A DNA stretch of 64,000 bases, from positions 2,604,001 to 2,668,000 of the forward strand of contig NZ_CP042437.1 of assembly GCF_007971525.1 (NCBI RefSeq). The letters are read 5' to 3'. Position 1 is the first letter of the stretch. Each line of letters opens with the position of its first letter. Position numbers and translations under genes: made by a program. Source of the stretch: Mucilaginibacter ginsenosidivorax. GTDB taxonomy: Bacteria; Bacteroidota; Bacteroidia; Sphingobacteriales; Sphingobacteriaceae. Under the pieces are notes generated by a model. The model saw nothing but the letters and a program-made list of their open reading frames with translations. It was not told the DNA's origin and did not search any database. Shown piece after piece: positions 52,424 to 61,202 of this stretch.

Positions 52424-53281
52424 ATGGCTTACCTTAATATTGATAGCTTTGATAATTCCAAAATGACCGACCTTGATTTTAACAGGTTAAGTACATTTAT
52501 TTACAACAATTATGGAATTAAGCTGCCGCCATCAAAAAAGATAATGCTGGAAGGGCGTTTGCTTAAAAGGCTACGAACGTTAAATATACCATCATATAAA
52601 AAATACTGCGAGTTTATTTTCAGCAACGAAGGTCAGCGTTCTGAGCTTATTCATATGATTGATGTGGTGACGACCAACAAAACCGATTTTTTCAGAGAAT
52701 CTGTTCATTTTGATTATTTATCAAATAACATATTACCCGAGGTTTTCAGGGATTATTCCTTTGCAAAACCGTTTAAAGTATGGAGCGCGGGCTGCTCTAC
52801 CGGCGAAGAGCCTTATACTTTAGCCATGGTTTTAAGCTTGTTTGCCGATACCCACATGGGTTTTAACTTTAGTATTTGGGGAACCGATATTTCGACCAGG
52901 GTTTTACAGGCAGCAGCGTTAGCAGTATATGCCGAGGAAAAAGTAGCCCCCGTTCCAATTGCATTGAAACGGCAGTTTTTGCTTAAAAGCAAGGATGTGC
53001 ATAATAAAACCGTGCGCATTGTACCCCAATTACGAGAAAAAGTAAAGTTTGCCCGGTTAAACTTTATTGACGAAGATTTTGGCCCGGTAGCAAATTTCAA
53101 TATCATTTTTTGCCGTAACGTTTTGATATATTTTGACCGGCCAACACAAGAAAAAGTGATACTGAAGTTGTGTTCGAAATTAGAACCTGGCGGGTATTTA
53201 TTCCTGGGGCATTCTGAATCCGTATCGAACATGAATTTACCCTTAACACAAATACGGCCTAACATTTTTCAAAGGAAATAA
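52424..53281 (+). CDS. cheR: chemotaxis methyltransferase CheR
   Basis: 285 residues. N-terminal CheR helical domain (about 12-75, YNNYGIKLPPSKKIMLEGRL), then the SAM-binding domain with VWSAGCSTGEEPYTLAM and FNIIFCRNVLIYFD. Uses S-adenosylmethionine to methylate receptor glutamates. Follows receptor 2 by 23 bases; both receptors end in a potential CheR-tethering pentapeptide. Confidence 0.96.
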   Translation: MAYLNIDSFDNSKMTDLDFNRLSTFIYNNYGIKLPPSKKIMLEGRLLKRLRTLNIPSYKKYCEFIFSNEGQRSELIHMIDVVTTNKTDFFRESVHFDYLSNNILPEVFRDYSFAKPFKVWSAGCSTGEEPYTLAMVLSLFADTHMGFNFSIWGTDISTRVLQAAALAVYAEEKVAPVPIALKRQFLLKSKDVHNKTVRIVPQLREKVKFARLNFIDEDFGPVANFNIIFCRNVLIYFDRPTQEKVILKLCSKLEPGGYLFLGHSESVSNMNLPLTQIRPNIFQRK

Positions 53282-53302
53282 AAGGCTGATGCTATACTAC
53301 AA

Positions 53303-53794
53303 TTGTTTATAATGGACAGATATTATCTATACCCAGGGTCGATTTTTGCGAGTAGAAAGCCTCACATTGTCGATACTATTTTGGGCTCGTGCGTAGCAGT
53401 TGCCCTTTGGGACCCTGTCCTGGAATTTGGGAGTATTAACCATTATATGTTGCCCTACTGGAACGGCGAGGGTACGCCATCAAACAAGTATGGCGATATT
53501 GCCATACCGGCTATTATTAATAAAATGCTGGCTATGGGCAGCCACAAAAGCAACTTAAAAGCTAAAGTGTTTGGAGGTTGCGAAACAGGCACACCCAATG
53601 GCGTATTTCATATTGGCGAGCGCAACATCGAACTGGCTATTGAGGTGTTAAAAAAGGAGCAAATACCGGTTTTAAGCCATAATGTTGGAGGATACCGTGG
53701 ACGAAAGGTTTTATTTTACTCGGAAAGTGGTAAAGTAATGATCAAATATATTAAACAAAGCTTTCCCGACCAACAGATTGATCCCAAAGGCTAA
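53303..53794 (+). CDS. cheD: chemoreceptor glutamine deamidase CheD
   Basis: 163 residues with the catalytic pair C30 (LGSCVAV) and H47 (INHYMLP) and the family's FGGCETG and NVGGYRGRKV blocks. Deamidates receptor glutamines to glutamates. The start may be Met4 instead of Met1 (MFIMDRYY). Lies between cheR and cheB, 12 bases before cheB. Confidence 0.94.
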   Translation: MFIMDRYYLYPGSIFASRKPHIVDTILGSCVAVALWDPVLEFGSINHYMLPYWNGEGTPSNKYGDIAIPAIINKMLAMGSHKSNLKAKVFGGCETGTPNGVFHIGERNIELAIEVLKKEQIPVLSHNVGGYRGRKVLFYSESGKVMIKYIKQSFPDQQIDPKG

Positions 53795-53806
53795 CACCTC
53801 ACCAAT

Positions 53807-54892
53807 ATGAAGAATAAAATAAAAGTTCTTATTGTTGACGACTCTGCCATATTCAGACAACTACTGAACAAGACATTAAGCGCCGACCCCGACATTGAAG
53901 TTATGGCCACTGCCGCTGATCCGTATATCGCAGCCAGCAAAATGGCAGTGCAGGTGCCGGATGTTATTACACTTGACGTTGAAATGCCGCGGATGAACGG
54001 AATTACCTTCCTGAAAAAAATCATGTCTCAGCACCCAATTCCGGTGATTATTATAACGGGGAACACCGGGAGAGATATGGAAGTAACACTGAAAGCATTG
54101 GAATACGGCGCTGTTGAGGTACTTACAAAAGAAATGTTTGAAACACCGGCACTTACCGATGAGGTTAGAAACAGGATTTGTGAAATTGTTAAATCGGCAG
54201 CGCTTACCAAACTTGCCAGGAAGTCCGTTATCGGGAAACCTTCTGTAGAACCTAAATTATCGGCCGATGCGGTGCTACATTTCGTAAAGCCAAAAAATCA
54301 AATTGCGATTAGTGACAAAGTAATTGCAGTGGGAGCATCAACCGGCGGTACAGAAGCGATAAGGACATTTTTAGAACCGCTCCCTGTTGATATCCCCGGC
54401 ATTGTGATAGTACAACATATGCCCGAAAATTTTACCCGCTTGTTTGCCGAACGCCTGAACAGCTTATGTAAAATTAGCGTTAAAGAAGCAGAGGATGGCG
54501 ATTTGGTTAAACCCGGCACAGCATTAATAGCGCCGGGCAACAGGCATCTTTTACTTAAAAGAAGAGGATCGCAATATTATGTTGAACTGAATGATAGCCC
54601 GCTGGTAAACCGTCACCGGCCGGCGGTAGATGTATTGTTCCGTTCTACAGCCATTTACGCCGGGCAAAATGGCATCGGAATAATTTTAACGGGCATGGGC
54701 GACGATGGCGCCCGGGGCTTACTTGAAATAAAGCAGGCCGGCGGCCGGACCATAGCGCAGGATGAAAGTTCTTGTGTTGTTTTCGGGATGCCAAAAGAAG
54801 CCATTATGCTAAATGCAGCAGACAAGATTTTACCCTTGAAAGAAATTTCGAGATATGTAGTTCAACTCATAAATGAAAAACGGTTTGTTTAA
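53807..54892 (+). CDS. cheB: chemotaxis methylesterase CheB
   Basis: 361 residues. N-terminal receiver with D11-D12 and phospho-acceptor D57 ([12 protein letters not shown]), a linker at about 125-165, and a C-terminal methylesterase domain with the triad Ser (GASTGGTEA), His (VQHMPENF) and Asp (GMGDDGARG). Removes methyl groups from receptors upon phosphorylation by CheA. Last gene of the chemosensory operon; its final codons form the left arm of a terminator. Confidence 0.96.
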   Translation: MKNKIKVLIVDDSAIFRQLLNKTLSADPDIEVMATAADPYIAASKMAVQVPDVITLDVEMPRMNGITFLKKIMSQHPIPVIIITGNTGRDMEVTLKALEYGAVEVLTKEMFETPALTDEVRNRICEIVKSAALTKLARKSVIGKPSVEPKLSADAVLHFVKPKNQIAISDKVIAVGASTGGTEAIRTFLEPLPVDIPGIVIVQHMPENFTRLFAERLNSLCKISVKEAEDGDLVKPGTALIAPGNRHLLLKRRGSQYYVELNDSPLVNRHRPAVDVLFRSTAIYAGQNGIGIILTGMGDDGARGLLEIKQAGGRTIAQDESSCVVFGMPKEAIMLNAADKILPLKEISRYVVQLINEKRFV

Positions 54893-54909
54893 CAAACCGC
54901 TTTTCATTT
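54871..54909. terminator. bidirectional terminator overlapping two stop codons
   Basis: AAATGAAAA and CGGTTTGTT (54871-54889) pair with AACAAACCG and TTTTCATTT (54891-54909): 18 pairs broken by one A-C mismatch. Palindromic A- and T-rich arms serve both strands. It contains the last codons and stop of cheB (54890-54892) and the stop codon of the convergent GH97 gene (54904-54906). Confidence 0.85.
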
Positions 54910-56799
54910 AATCTCTTCTAAATGCATCGCCTCGCCTCCCGATGGTTGCAGGTTAATGGTTAAAATAGTTTTGCTACTCAATACGCTGCTGCTAACCCGC
55001 ACGTGCGTAGTTGTGGCCACCGCGGCATCATCGCTATATATTTTGGCCCTGTATTTTTTGCCCGGCGTCAAAAAGGTGAGCGCCATCTTTAGCGTCCTTG
55101 CATCATTATTGGTAATAGTACCCACAAACCATTCGGTTCCTTTACGTCTTGCGGTTGTAATATACTGCCCGGGCGCTCCCTGTATTACCCTTGTTTCATC
55201 CCAGGTGGTAGGAATGTCGTCCCAAAACTCCAGTTCGGGTTCACTATGTTCTGCCGATGGCTTATCATACCAATACAGCGTTTGCAAAGGACTGTAGTAA
55301 ACTGCCGCCAATGCCAGCTGGTGGCCATGGGTTGTTTTTATCCGTTTATCAAAATAACAAATGGTATAATCGGCCGGGCCGGCTAAATAGCGGGTAAAGG
55401 GTAATATAGTATTGTGGGTTGCATCAGGCATTTCTTCGTTGCCACGTACGCCTTCGGCGGTCATCAGGTTGGGCCAGGTGCGCTGCTCGCCGGTAAGGCG
55501 CCAGTCGTCATGAATGTTAACCATGATGTGGCTGGCCGCCGCCTGCTGTATGGCTTTTTCCACCCACGTTGTCCAGCGGTGCGAACCTACCTGTACAAAG
55601 CCAAATTTTACGCCTTTTATCCCCCACTTGTTATATACAGCAAACAAGCTGTCGCTTTGCGCCATTAATGCCTGCTGGTTAACGTATAACCATACGCCAA
55701 TACCTTTATCCTTACCATATTGAATAATCCCTGGTAAATCAAAATTGGGGATAGCCACCTTTGTTGCATCCGAGTTAAAGCTAAATGCCGGCCCATACCA
55801 TTTCCAATCAAATAATATGTATTGCAGCTTATGTTTTACCGCAAAATCGATATTGGCTTTGGCATCGGCAGTGGTTTGGGTCATCACGCGCATAATTTTA
55901 CCGGGGTTTATCCATTCGGTATTGGCTATTCGTGATGGTTCATTCAGGTTAAGCATCATATAATCATGCGCTATTAAATCGCCGGGAGCCGAGGCCACCA
56001 TAATTGCGCGCCATGGCGTACCTACCGGAGATACAAGCTGCGCCCCTCCAAACATAGCAGTTACTATGGTGTTAGGCTTATCATCGCTTAACTTAAATTT
56101 GGTGCGGGCATAATCAACCAGCTGCGCTTCGCCAAGCGCTACAAACAGCCCGTTGGGCAGCTCTAAAGTAAGTGGTCGTTCACTTTCTCCCGGCCAGCTG
56201 GCGAGTGGCAGTTTGTAATAAGGTGCCTGGGCCCAGTTGGCAAACCAGGCCTGGGTACCCGCCGGGAAACTAAATTCGGTATTTTCGGCGGTCACGTTGT
56301 AATACGTCCCTTTTTCATTTTCGGGGAAGTAATAGCGTATTGCAGCGCCTTCGTCATAAACCCGCACCTGTACCTGCATCACATACATGGGGTTATCATC
56401 CTTCACCAGGATGATATCGCAGGCATTATAATGATCCCTGATGTGGCTGCGTTCGCCATTTACAGGTATCCAGGTGGTATCATGCGCGGTGGTTTTTATA
56501 TCTTTTATCACCAGGTTTTCGCACCAGTTTTTATGCTGATCTATCTTCAGTGCCATGGCTTTTTCCGATAACTGGTTATCCAGCTGAATATCCAGAACCG
56601 ACTCGCTGATAACCTGTTTATCCTTATAAGTTACCTGGTAACACATAACCCGCTTGTTACCGGCCAACTGCTTTTGATAAAACTTCAGACTCAGGTTTTT
56701 ATCAGGCGATTGAATTACAAGCGGCGTACCTGTTGCAGAGCCTTGCCCTTTGGCCACTAAAACGATAAACGAAACTATAGTTAATAGCAAATACCTCAT
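54904..56799 (-). CDS. glycoside hydrolase family 97 protein
   Basis: 631 residues with a signal peptide ending near residue 18. N-terminal beta-sandwich (about 25-280; VYDEGAAIRYYFP is typical), a TIM barrel in the middle (about 285-540) with FDWKWYG, GVWLYVNQ, NIHDDWRLTGEQRTWPN and AEGVRGNEE, and a C-terminal beta domain. At the end of one barrel strand GVKFGF has Gly400 where, as I recall, retaining GH97 galactosidases carry the nucleophilic Asp. This would place it with the inverting branch. Acts on alpha-linked sugars in the periplasm. Last gene of the uronide locus, directly after GH88. Confidence 0.9.
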   Translation of the reverse strand: MRYLLLTIVSFIVLVAKGQGSATGTPLVIQSPDKNLSLKFYQKQLAGNKRVMCYQVTYKDKQVISESVLDIQLDNQLSEKAMALKIDQHKNWCENLVIKDIKTTAHDTTWIPVNGERSHIRDHYNACDIILVKDDNPMYVMQVQVRVYDEGAAIRYYFPENEKGTYYNVTAENTEFSFPAGTQAWFANWAQAPYYKLPLASWPGESERPLTLELPNGLFVALGEAQLVDYARTKFKLSDDKPNTIVTAMFGGAQLVSPVGTPWRAIMVASAPGDLIAHDYMMLNLNEPSRIANTEWINPGKIMRVMTQTTADAKANIDFAVKHKLQYILFDWKWYGPAFSFNSDATKVAIPNFDLPGIIQYGKDKGIGVWLYVNQQALMAQSDSLFAVYNKWGIKGVKFGFVQVGSHRWTTWVEKAIQQAAASHIMVNIHDDWRLTGEQRTWPNLMTAEGVRGNEEMPDATHNTILPFTRYLAGPADYTICYFDKRIKTTHGHQLALAAVYYSPLQTLYWYDKPSAEHSEPELEFWDDIPTTWDETRVIQGAPGQYITTARRKGTEWFVGTITNNDARTLKMALTFLTPGKKYRAKIYSDDAAVATTTHVRVSSSVLSSKTILTINLQPSGGEAMHLEEIK

Positions 56800-58056
56800 T
56801 TAGTTTGATTTATGTTGATAATGAGCGGCTTTGCCATGTTGTAATTTATCCAACCGCAACAGGGCTTCCAAATAATAGTAATCGGCATAAATAATTGACG
56901 CATCAATTTCTGTTCCGGCGGGGTGATGCCCAGTAGAATGAAGTAAAAAGGCATTGTTTACCTGATGGCTCTGGTAAGCCGGCGAGGAAAGCGTTTGCAA
57001 CATAGCTTCAGCCTTCTGCCGGTAAATTTGTGCCTTGTGTTTGTCCTTTACAAAGCCAGACAGTTCCAGCAATGCCGAAGCTGTTACGCAGGCCGCCGAA
57101 GCGTCTTTAGGAGCATTGGGAATTGCAGGATCATCAAAGTCCCAAAAAGGGATCAAATCCGCAGGTAAGCGGCCCAGGTATACATCTGCTACTTTTTGTG
57201 CAAAGTTTAAAAATTCGGTTTTGCCGGTTTCGCGGTAGCACATGGTAAAACCATATATTGCCCATGATTGCCCCCTGGCCCACATACTGTTATCTGCATA
57301 GCCCTGGTGGGTTATGCCTTTTATTTTTTTCCCGGTAATGGTATCGTATACCACCACATGGTAAGATGTATAATCGGGCCTGAAATGATTGCGCATGGTG
57401 GTTTCGGCATGTTTAACCGCGATATCATATAAGTGCCGGCTGCCGCCATTTTTTGAGGCCCAGAATAAAAGTTCGAGGTTAATCATGTTATCGATAATGG
57501 TATTATGGGGCCAACCCATTTTTTTAACCATCGACGGCCAGGATAATATAGTACCTACTTTGGGATTAAACAAAGTGGCCAATGAATCTGCCGAACGCAA
57601 TACAACCCGCTTATATTCGGGATTCCCCGTTAGCCGGTAACCGTTGCCAAAACTGTTAAATATCATGAAACCCAAATCATGATCAAAACCACTATGCTCA
57701 GAAAGCGGCTGCAATTCCTTTGTGAAACTATCAGCAGCTGTTTTCCATTTTTCATCATGGGTTCCTTCATATAAGTACCATAAAATACCAGGCCAAAAAC
57801 CACTGCACCAGTCCTTGTAGTTTACATATCGCCAGTCTGTTTTGCCTTTATCTATATTACGGGGCAGGTTATTGCCACTTGCCGGAATATTACTTAGCGT
57901 TTTTTGCGCTTGCGCAGCGCAATAGTTTATATTGAATAGCACCTGTAAGCTTTTTTGGGCATGAGCCCGAAATCCGTCGCTCAAGAGCATCAGGACGAGT
58001 AAAATTTTGTACAGCGCTTTGATATTGAAACGATTTTTCAGATAATTTCTTTTCAT
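56800..58056 (-). CDS. glycoside hydrolase family 88, unsaturated glucuronyl hydrolase
   Basis: 418 residues with a signal peptide (hydrophobic core about 17-31, RAHAQ). An alpha/alpha-barrel with the two family aspartates: D127 in HDLGFMIFNSFGNG and D189 in IIDNMINLELLFWA, 62 residues apart, like D88/D149 of the Bacillus enzyme. HQGYADNSMWARGQSWAIYG is the other conserved block. Hydrates and releases 4,5-unsaturated uronic acids from the ends of lyase-made oligosaccharides. Implies that a polysaccharide lyase acts upstream; the BNR-4 protein is the candidate. Abuts GH97 with no gap. Confidence 0.93.
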   Translation of the reverse strand: MKRNYLKNRFNIKALYKILLVLMLLSDGFRAHAQKSLQVLFNINYCAAQAQKTLSNIPASGNNLPRNIDKGKTDWRYVNYKDWCSGFWPGILWYLYEGTHDEKWKTAADSFTKELQPLSEHSGFDHDLGFMIFNSFGNGYRLTGNPEYKRVVLRSADSLATLFNPKVGTILSWPSMVKKMGWPHNTIIDNMINLELLFWASKNGGSRHLYDIAVKHAETTMRNHFRPDYTSYHVVVYDTITGKKIKGITHQGYADNSMWARGQSWAIYGFTMCYRETGKTEFLNFAQKVADVYLGRLPADLIPFWDFDDPAIPNAPKDASAACVTASALLELSGFVKDKHKAQIYRQKAEAMLQTLSSPAYQSHQVNNAFLLHSTGHHPAGTEIDASIIYADYYYLEALLRLDKLQHGKAAHYQHKSN

Positions 58057-58441
58057 AATATTTTATTGGTTCTCAATTTTGTACTCCGCCTCCCCGCACA
58101 CACCTATGTTGTTAATTGTAAAAAGGGCCGATCTGCTAATTGCTAAAACGATCTACAGCCGGGCGCAAACAAAATTGGAGCAACCATTTATAATTGAGTT
58201 TCGAAAGTAGTTTAAAACAAAAACCCGCAGGGGGGGGCATTAGGCCAAATATGGGGGAGAAGAAGTCAATTGTACAAAAAATACGCTTATCAGGAATGCG
58301 GCCCGGCTTAAATGCACAAGCATTAAAGCATGTTAACCATACAAATTCACAACACTTTAATTATAAGATACTTACAATAAATAAAATTAAAATGTGTTAA
58401 GTTATGTTAACCCAGTTCAGATGCGTTTGCCCAGCTTTTCT
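58057..58441. other. gap inside the uronide locus
   Basis: 385 bases between DUF2264 and GH88 on the minus strand. No gene recognised. It holds copy 2 of the 20-mer and 14-mer repeats near 58.4 kb and a G7 tract near 58232. The size suggests a separate promoter for GH88-GH97, but no exact TAnnTTTG was found on the minus strand. Confidence 0.45.
58395..58432. repeat. 20-bp and 14-bp repeats, copy 2
   Basis: 58395-58414 is the reverse complement of 18301-18320, and 58419-58432 (AGATGCGTTTGCCC) equals 18536-18549 in direct orientation. Here they are adjacent; at 18 kb they are 216 bases apart. Confidence 0.6.
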
Positions 58442-59671
58442 TTACTTCATATCCAGGGCATGGTCGGCTTTTACATCTTCCCCGCTCCAGATTTTGGCTT
58501 CGGTCCATTTTAGCGGCGGGGCGCTCCAGAACTCGTCAGTTTCGGGCAAACCAAGTGGCACAAAAACATTACTGCAAATGTATAGACTGCCGGTTGTGAT
58601 ATAAAAATCGGCCAGGCCGGGCTGTTTGCCATAAAGACCAATATTGAGCCATCCATCCGCAGTAAATGTAGCTTGCGACTCCAGCGTTTTTTTGATGACA
58701 GCAGTTAACGCACAACGTACCTGTGCAGGCGGCAATGATGCCGGGAGTTGTTTAATATAAGCCATATTGGCCAAATGATGAAAAACTCCTGCCCTGTAAA
58801 CTATTGAGCGGCCTGTTGCCGGGTAACTGCCATCCGCATTAATTAGGCGCTCCAATATTTCGGCATAGCGTTGGCCAATGGTTTTTGCGCGCTCCTGTTC
58901 GTGTTGATAGTTCTTCTTTTTTTCGCCCTGCACCTGTAACATGGCGTTTAAATTGGGCTGTATCACAATACTGTTGTAATAGTCCAAATGAAAGGTCATC
59001 CCGTCAGAAAACATGCCGTCGCCAACATACCAGTGCTGCATAAATTCGCGGATGCCAAATTCGGTGCGTAACGGGTCGTCCCCTAAATCGTATTTGCAAA
59101 AAAAGGCCTCTATCATCCCCGAAAACAGGATCCAGTTGGAGTAAACCGGCACCGTATTACGGGTTATCTTCATGGCATCAACCACCTGTTTTTTTACACT
59201 ATCGTCCAGGTGTTCCCATAACCAGGGGCTGCGGACAAGCGCAAAGGCTACATAAGATGCATCAACCAAAGGCTGCCCGCCGTTCCATTGCAGGTAATCT
59301 TTAGCCTGCGGGTTAACCGCGTTTGCTATCGCTTTTAATGCCCATGCGCGGTACTGGTTACGCAATTTTATTTCTCCGGCATCGCCGCCTTCCAGGTTAA
59401 GCCAGGGTGCAATCCCGCTTAAGGTTCGGCCAAACGCTTCAAGGTAAGCAACTTTTGAACGCCCTTCCTTATTATCAATACGATCAGATAAACTCACCGG
59501 CATATTTTGCTTCAGCTTATCTTCGGCCAGGTTTAATATAACAGGCCGGGCTATTTTATCCATATAGGTTAACCACAGTTTGCGGTCGCCAAGCCCATTA
59601 GTTATGTTTTTTTGCGCCCATATATTGGATACAACCAACATTGCGCAAAGCAAAAACAATATTTTTTTCAT
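58442..59671 (-). CDS. DUF2264 domain-containing secreted protein (possible GH154)
   Basis: I place the start at the ATG at 59671, giving a good signal peptide (MKKILFLLCAMLVVSNIWAQ) and 409 residues; an in-frame ATG 20 codons earlier precedes it with a poor N-terminus. DUF2264 landmarks: YLEAFGRTLSGIAPWLNLEG, LVDASYVAFALVRSPWLWEH, WILFSGMIEAFFCKYD, YVGDGMFSDGMTFHLDYYNS and GSYPATGRSIVYRAG. These alpha/alpha-barrel proteins occur in polysaccharide loci; some members are, as I recall, GH154 beta-glucuronidases. Consistent with the GH88 and lyase-like neighbours. Confidence 0.85.
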   Translation of the reverse strand: MKKILFLLCAMLVVSNIWAQKNITNGLGDRKLWLTYMDKIARPVILNLAEDKLKQNMPVSLSDRIDNKEGRSKVAYLEAFGRTLSGIAPWLNLEGGDAGEIKLRNQYRAWALKAIANAVNPQAKDYLQWNGGQPLVDASYVAFALVRSPWLWEHLDDSVKKQVVDAMKITRNTVPVYSNWILFSGMIEAFFCKYDLGDDPLRTEFGIREFMQHWYVGDGMFSDGMTFHLDYYNSIVIQPNLNAMLQVQGEKKKNYQHEQERAKTIGQRYAEILERLINADGSYPATGRSIVYRAGVFHHLANMAYIKQLPASLPPAQVRCALTAVIKKTLESQATFTADGWLNIGLYGKQPGLADFYITTGSLYICSNVFVPLGLPETDEFWSAPPLKWTEAKIWSGEDVKADHALDMK

Positions 59672-59824
59672 AGCAGTTATTTTCAATAATTGATGTAGAC
59701 AACGCAGCTGGCTATCGATATACAATATCAATCCAACCGTTTACAACCTGCACGCGACAGCCCTGCTAAAAATCAGCAGGATGAGGCGGCGACTTCATGC
59801 ATTTTTAATTTTCATATTCTCCGT

Positions 59825-61153
59825 TTACTTACCGGCCGGTTTCCATTCCAGCACCTGTACCGGCTGGGCGGTAATATTGGCCTGGCCCTCTCCATCTACC
59901 TGTACTACATTTTGTATAAACAGGTTAAGTGTTTTTTTATCTTTCCATAGTTCGGTATCATAGGTTGGCTCCCAGGCGCCAACAGCGAATGCCGACAAAT
60001 CGCTAACCGTCCATTTATTCCCGGCCAGGTTACCCGTAATTGCAACAGAAATTTTATCCCCTTGCTCCTTATCTCTGAATATTAAGGCCGCGACGGTATT
60101 TCCCCCCTGTTTCCAGGCTATAATTTGCGGGCGTGATACCGGAATACTCTTGGTGCCCATTCCGCTTAAACTAAAAGGTGTTTTGCGAAAACCGAGGCTG
60201 CTGCTTGTCCACTCTCCATTGTTTTTATAAATGATATGGTATTGCGGGGCGGCCTCCCCTGCTTCCCGCCAGTAACTGGCTATAACGGGGCTACCGTCGT
60301 CGTCAATAACCATAGATGTTTGGTTAATTAGCTCGCTTTTTTGTGGAATTTCGCAGGCGTATTCGGCGGTAGCAGCCGTGATTGGTAAATTATAGGTTTG
60401 CCCGGTTGATCTTTCCCAGTTTATTCCGCCATCTTTTGAAATAGCATAGCACATATCATGGTTACTGGCTACATCGGGGCTTTCGCGCCATACCCATGAC
60501 AGGTGTATAAAACCTTTTTTATCAATAGCCATTTGCCAGTAGGCATTGCGTTTGCCTTCGCCGTCAATCAGATTGTGCTGTATGTTTACCCATTTTTTTG
60601 CCGATACGTTATACCTGTTAAGCACAAGGTTGCCGTTTCCTGATGCGCCATCCCTGTAAAGGAATAGCAGATCACCTTTGGGAAGCCGGTAAAACTCAGG
60701 GTAACTTACACTGTTTTCAGCAATGCCCGTCATTGATTTTTGCGCCGACAAAACAAGGCTACCCGGTGCAAGGCCCATTGCATAGTTTAATGACTGATTG
60801 TGCATACCCCAGGCCACATGCAGGTAACCCGCCCCATCAACCATAATACTTATATCCTTATGAGCATCAGCGGCATCGCCTTTGTAGGCCGTTACTGCAA
60901 TTTGCCATTCGCTTGATCCGCTTTTTCTTTTGGCCAGGGTTAAAACCTGTTCCTGGTTGTAATAAGCAGCATATTGCTCTCCTTTAAAAGTAACCAGCGA
61001 ATTCTTGCGAAAAATAACGGTGTTCACCGAGTTATTAGCCCATCCGGGGCCTATGGCACTCACTTTTACAGGGTAGTTTTGTGCATCTGCATGCAAAAAG
61101 CTGCCTATCAATAAAGCTATAAACAGGAATTGTTTGAAGGGGTTGAAAAGCAT
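59825..61153 (-). CDS. BNR-4 repeat beta-propeller protein, possible polysaccharide lyase
   Basis: I choose the ATG at 61153, giving a signal peptide (FLFIALLIGSFLHADAQ) and 442 residues; the longer reading adds 12 poor residues. Seven-bladed-propeller features: repeated SxDGG/DxxGxxH elements (MVDGAGYLHVAWGMHNQSLN, AIDKKGFIHLSWVWRESPDV, AISKDGGINWERS, MVIDDDGSPVIASYWRE). BNR-4 members include ulvan lyases (PL24/25) and rhamnose-glucuronate lyases (PL42, formerly GH145). An uronide lyase here would create the unsaturated ends for the neighbouring GH88. Family assignment within BNR-4 is not possible by eye. Confidence 0.82.
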   Translation of the reverse strand: MLFNPFKQFLFIALLIGSFLHADAQNYPVKVSAIGPGWANNSVNTVIFRKNSLVTFKGEQYAAYYNQEQVLTLAKRKSGSSEWQIAVTAYKGDAADAHKDISIMVDGAGYLHVAWGMHNQSLNYAMGLAPGSLVLSAQKSMTGIAENSVSYPEFYRLPKGDLLFLYRDGASGNGNLVLNRYNVSAKKWVNIQHNLIDGEGKRNAYWQMAIDKKGFIHLSWVWRESPDVASNHDMCYAISKDGGINWERSTGQTYNLPITAATAEYACEIPQKSELINQTSMVIDDDGSPVIASYWREAGEAAPQYHIIYKNNGEWTSSSLGFRKTPFSLSGMGTKSIPVSRPQIIAWKQGGNTVAALIFRDKEQGDKISVAITGNLAGNKWTVSDLSAFAVGAWEPTYDTELWKDKKTLNLFIQNVVQVDGEGQANITAQPVQVLEWKPAGK

Positions 61154-61202
61154 AAGTTGTAAAGCGTGCGGCAATATACACTGCCGCACACTATGAATTA
61201 TA

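Noticed and set aside
59672..59731. Upstream ATG for the DUF2264 protein at 59731
   Set aside because: It adds 20 residues before a textbook signal peptide; the ATG at 59671 fits better.
61154..61189. Upstream ATG for the BNR-4 protein at 61189
   Set aside because: It places a polar stretch before the signal peptide; the ATG at 61153 is preferred.
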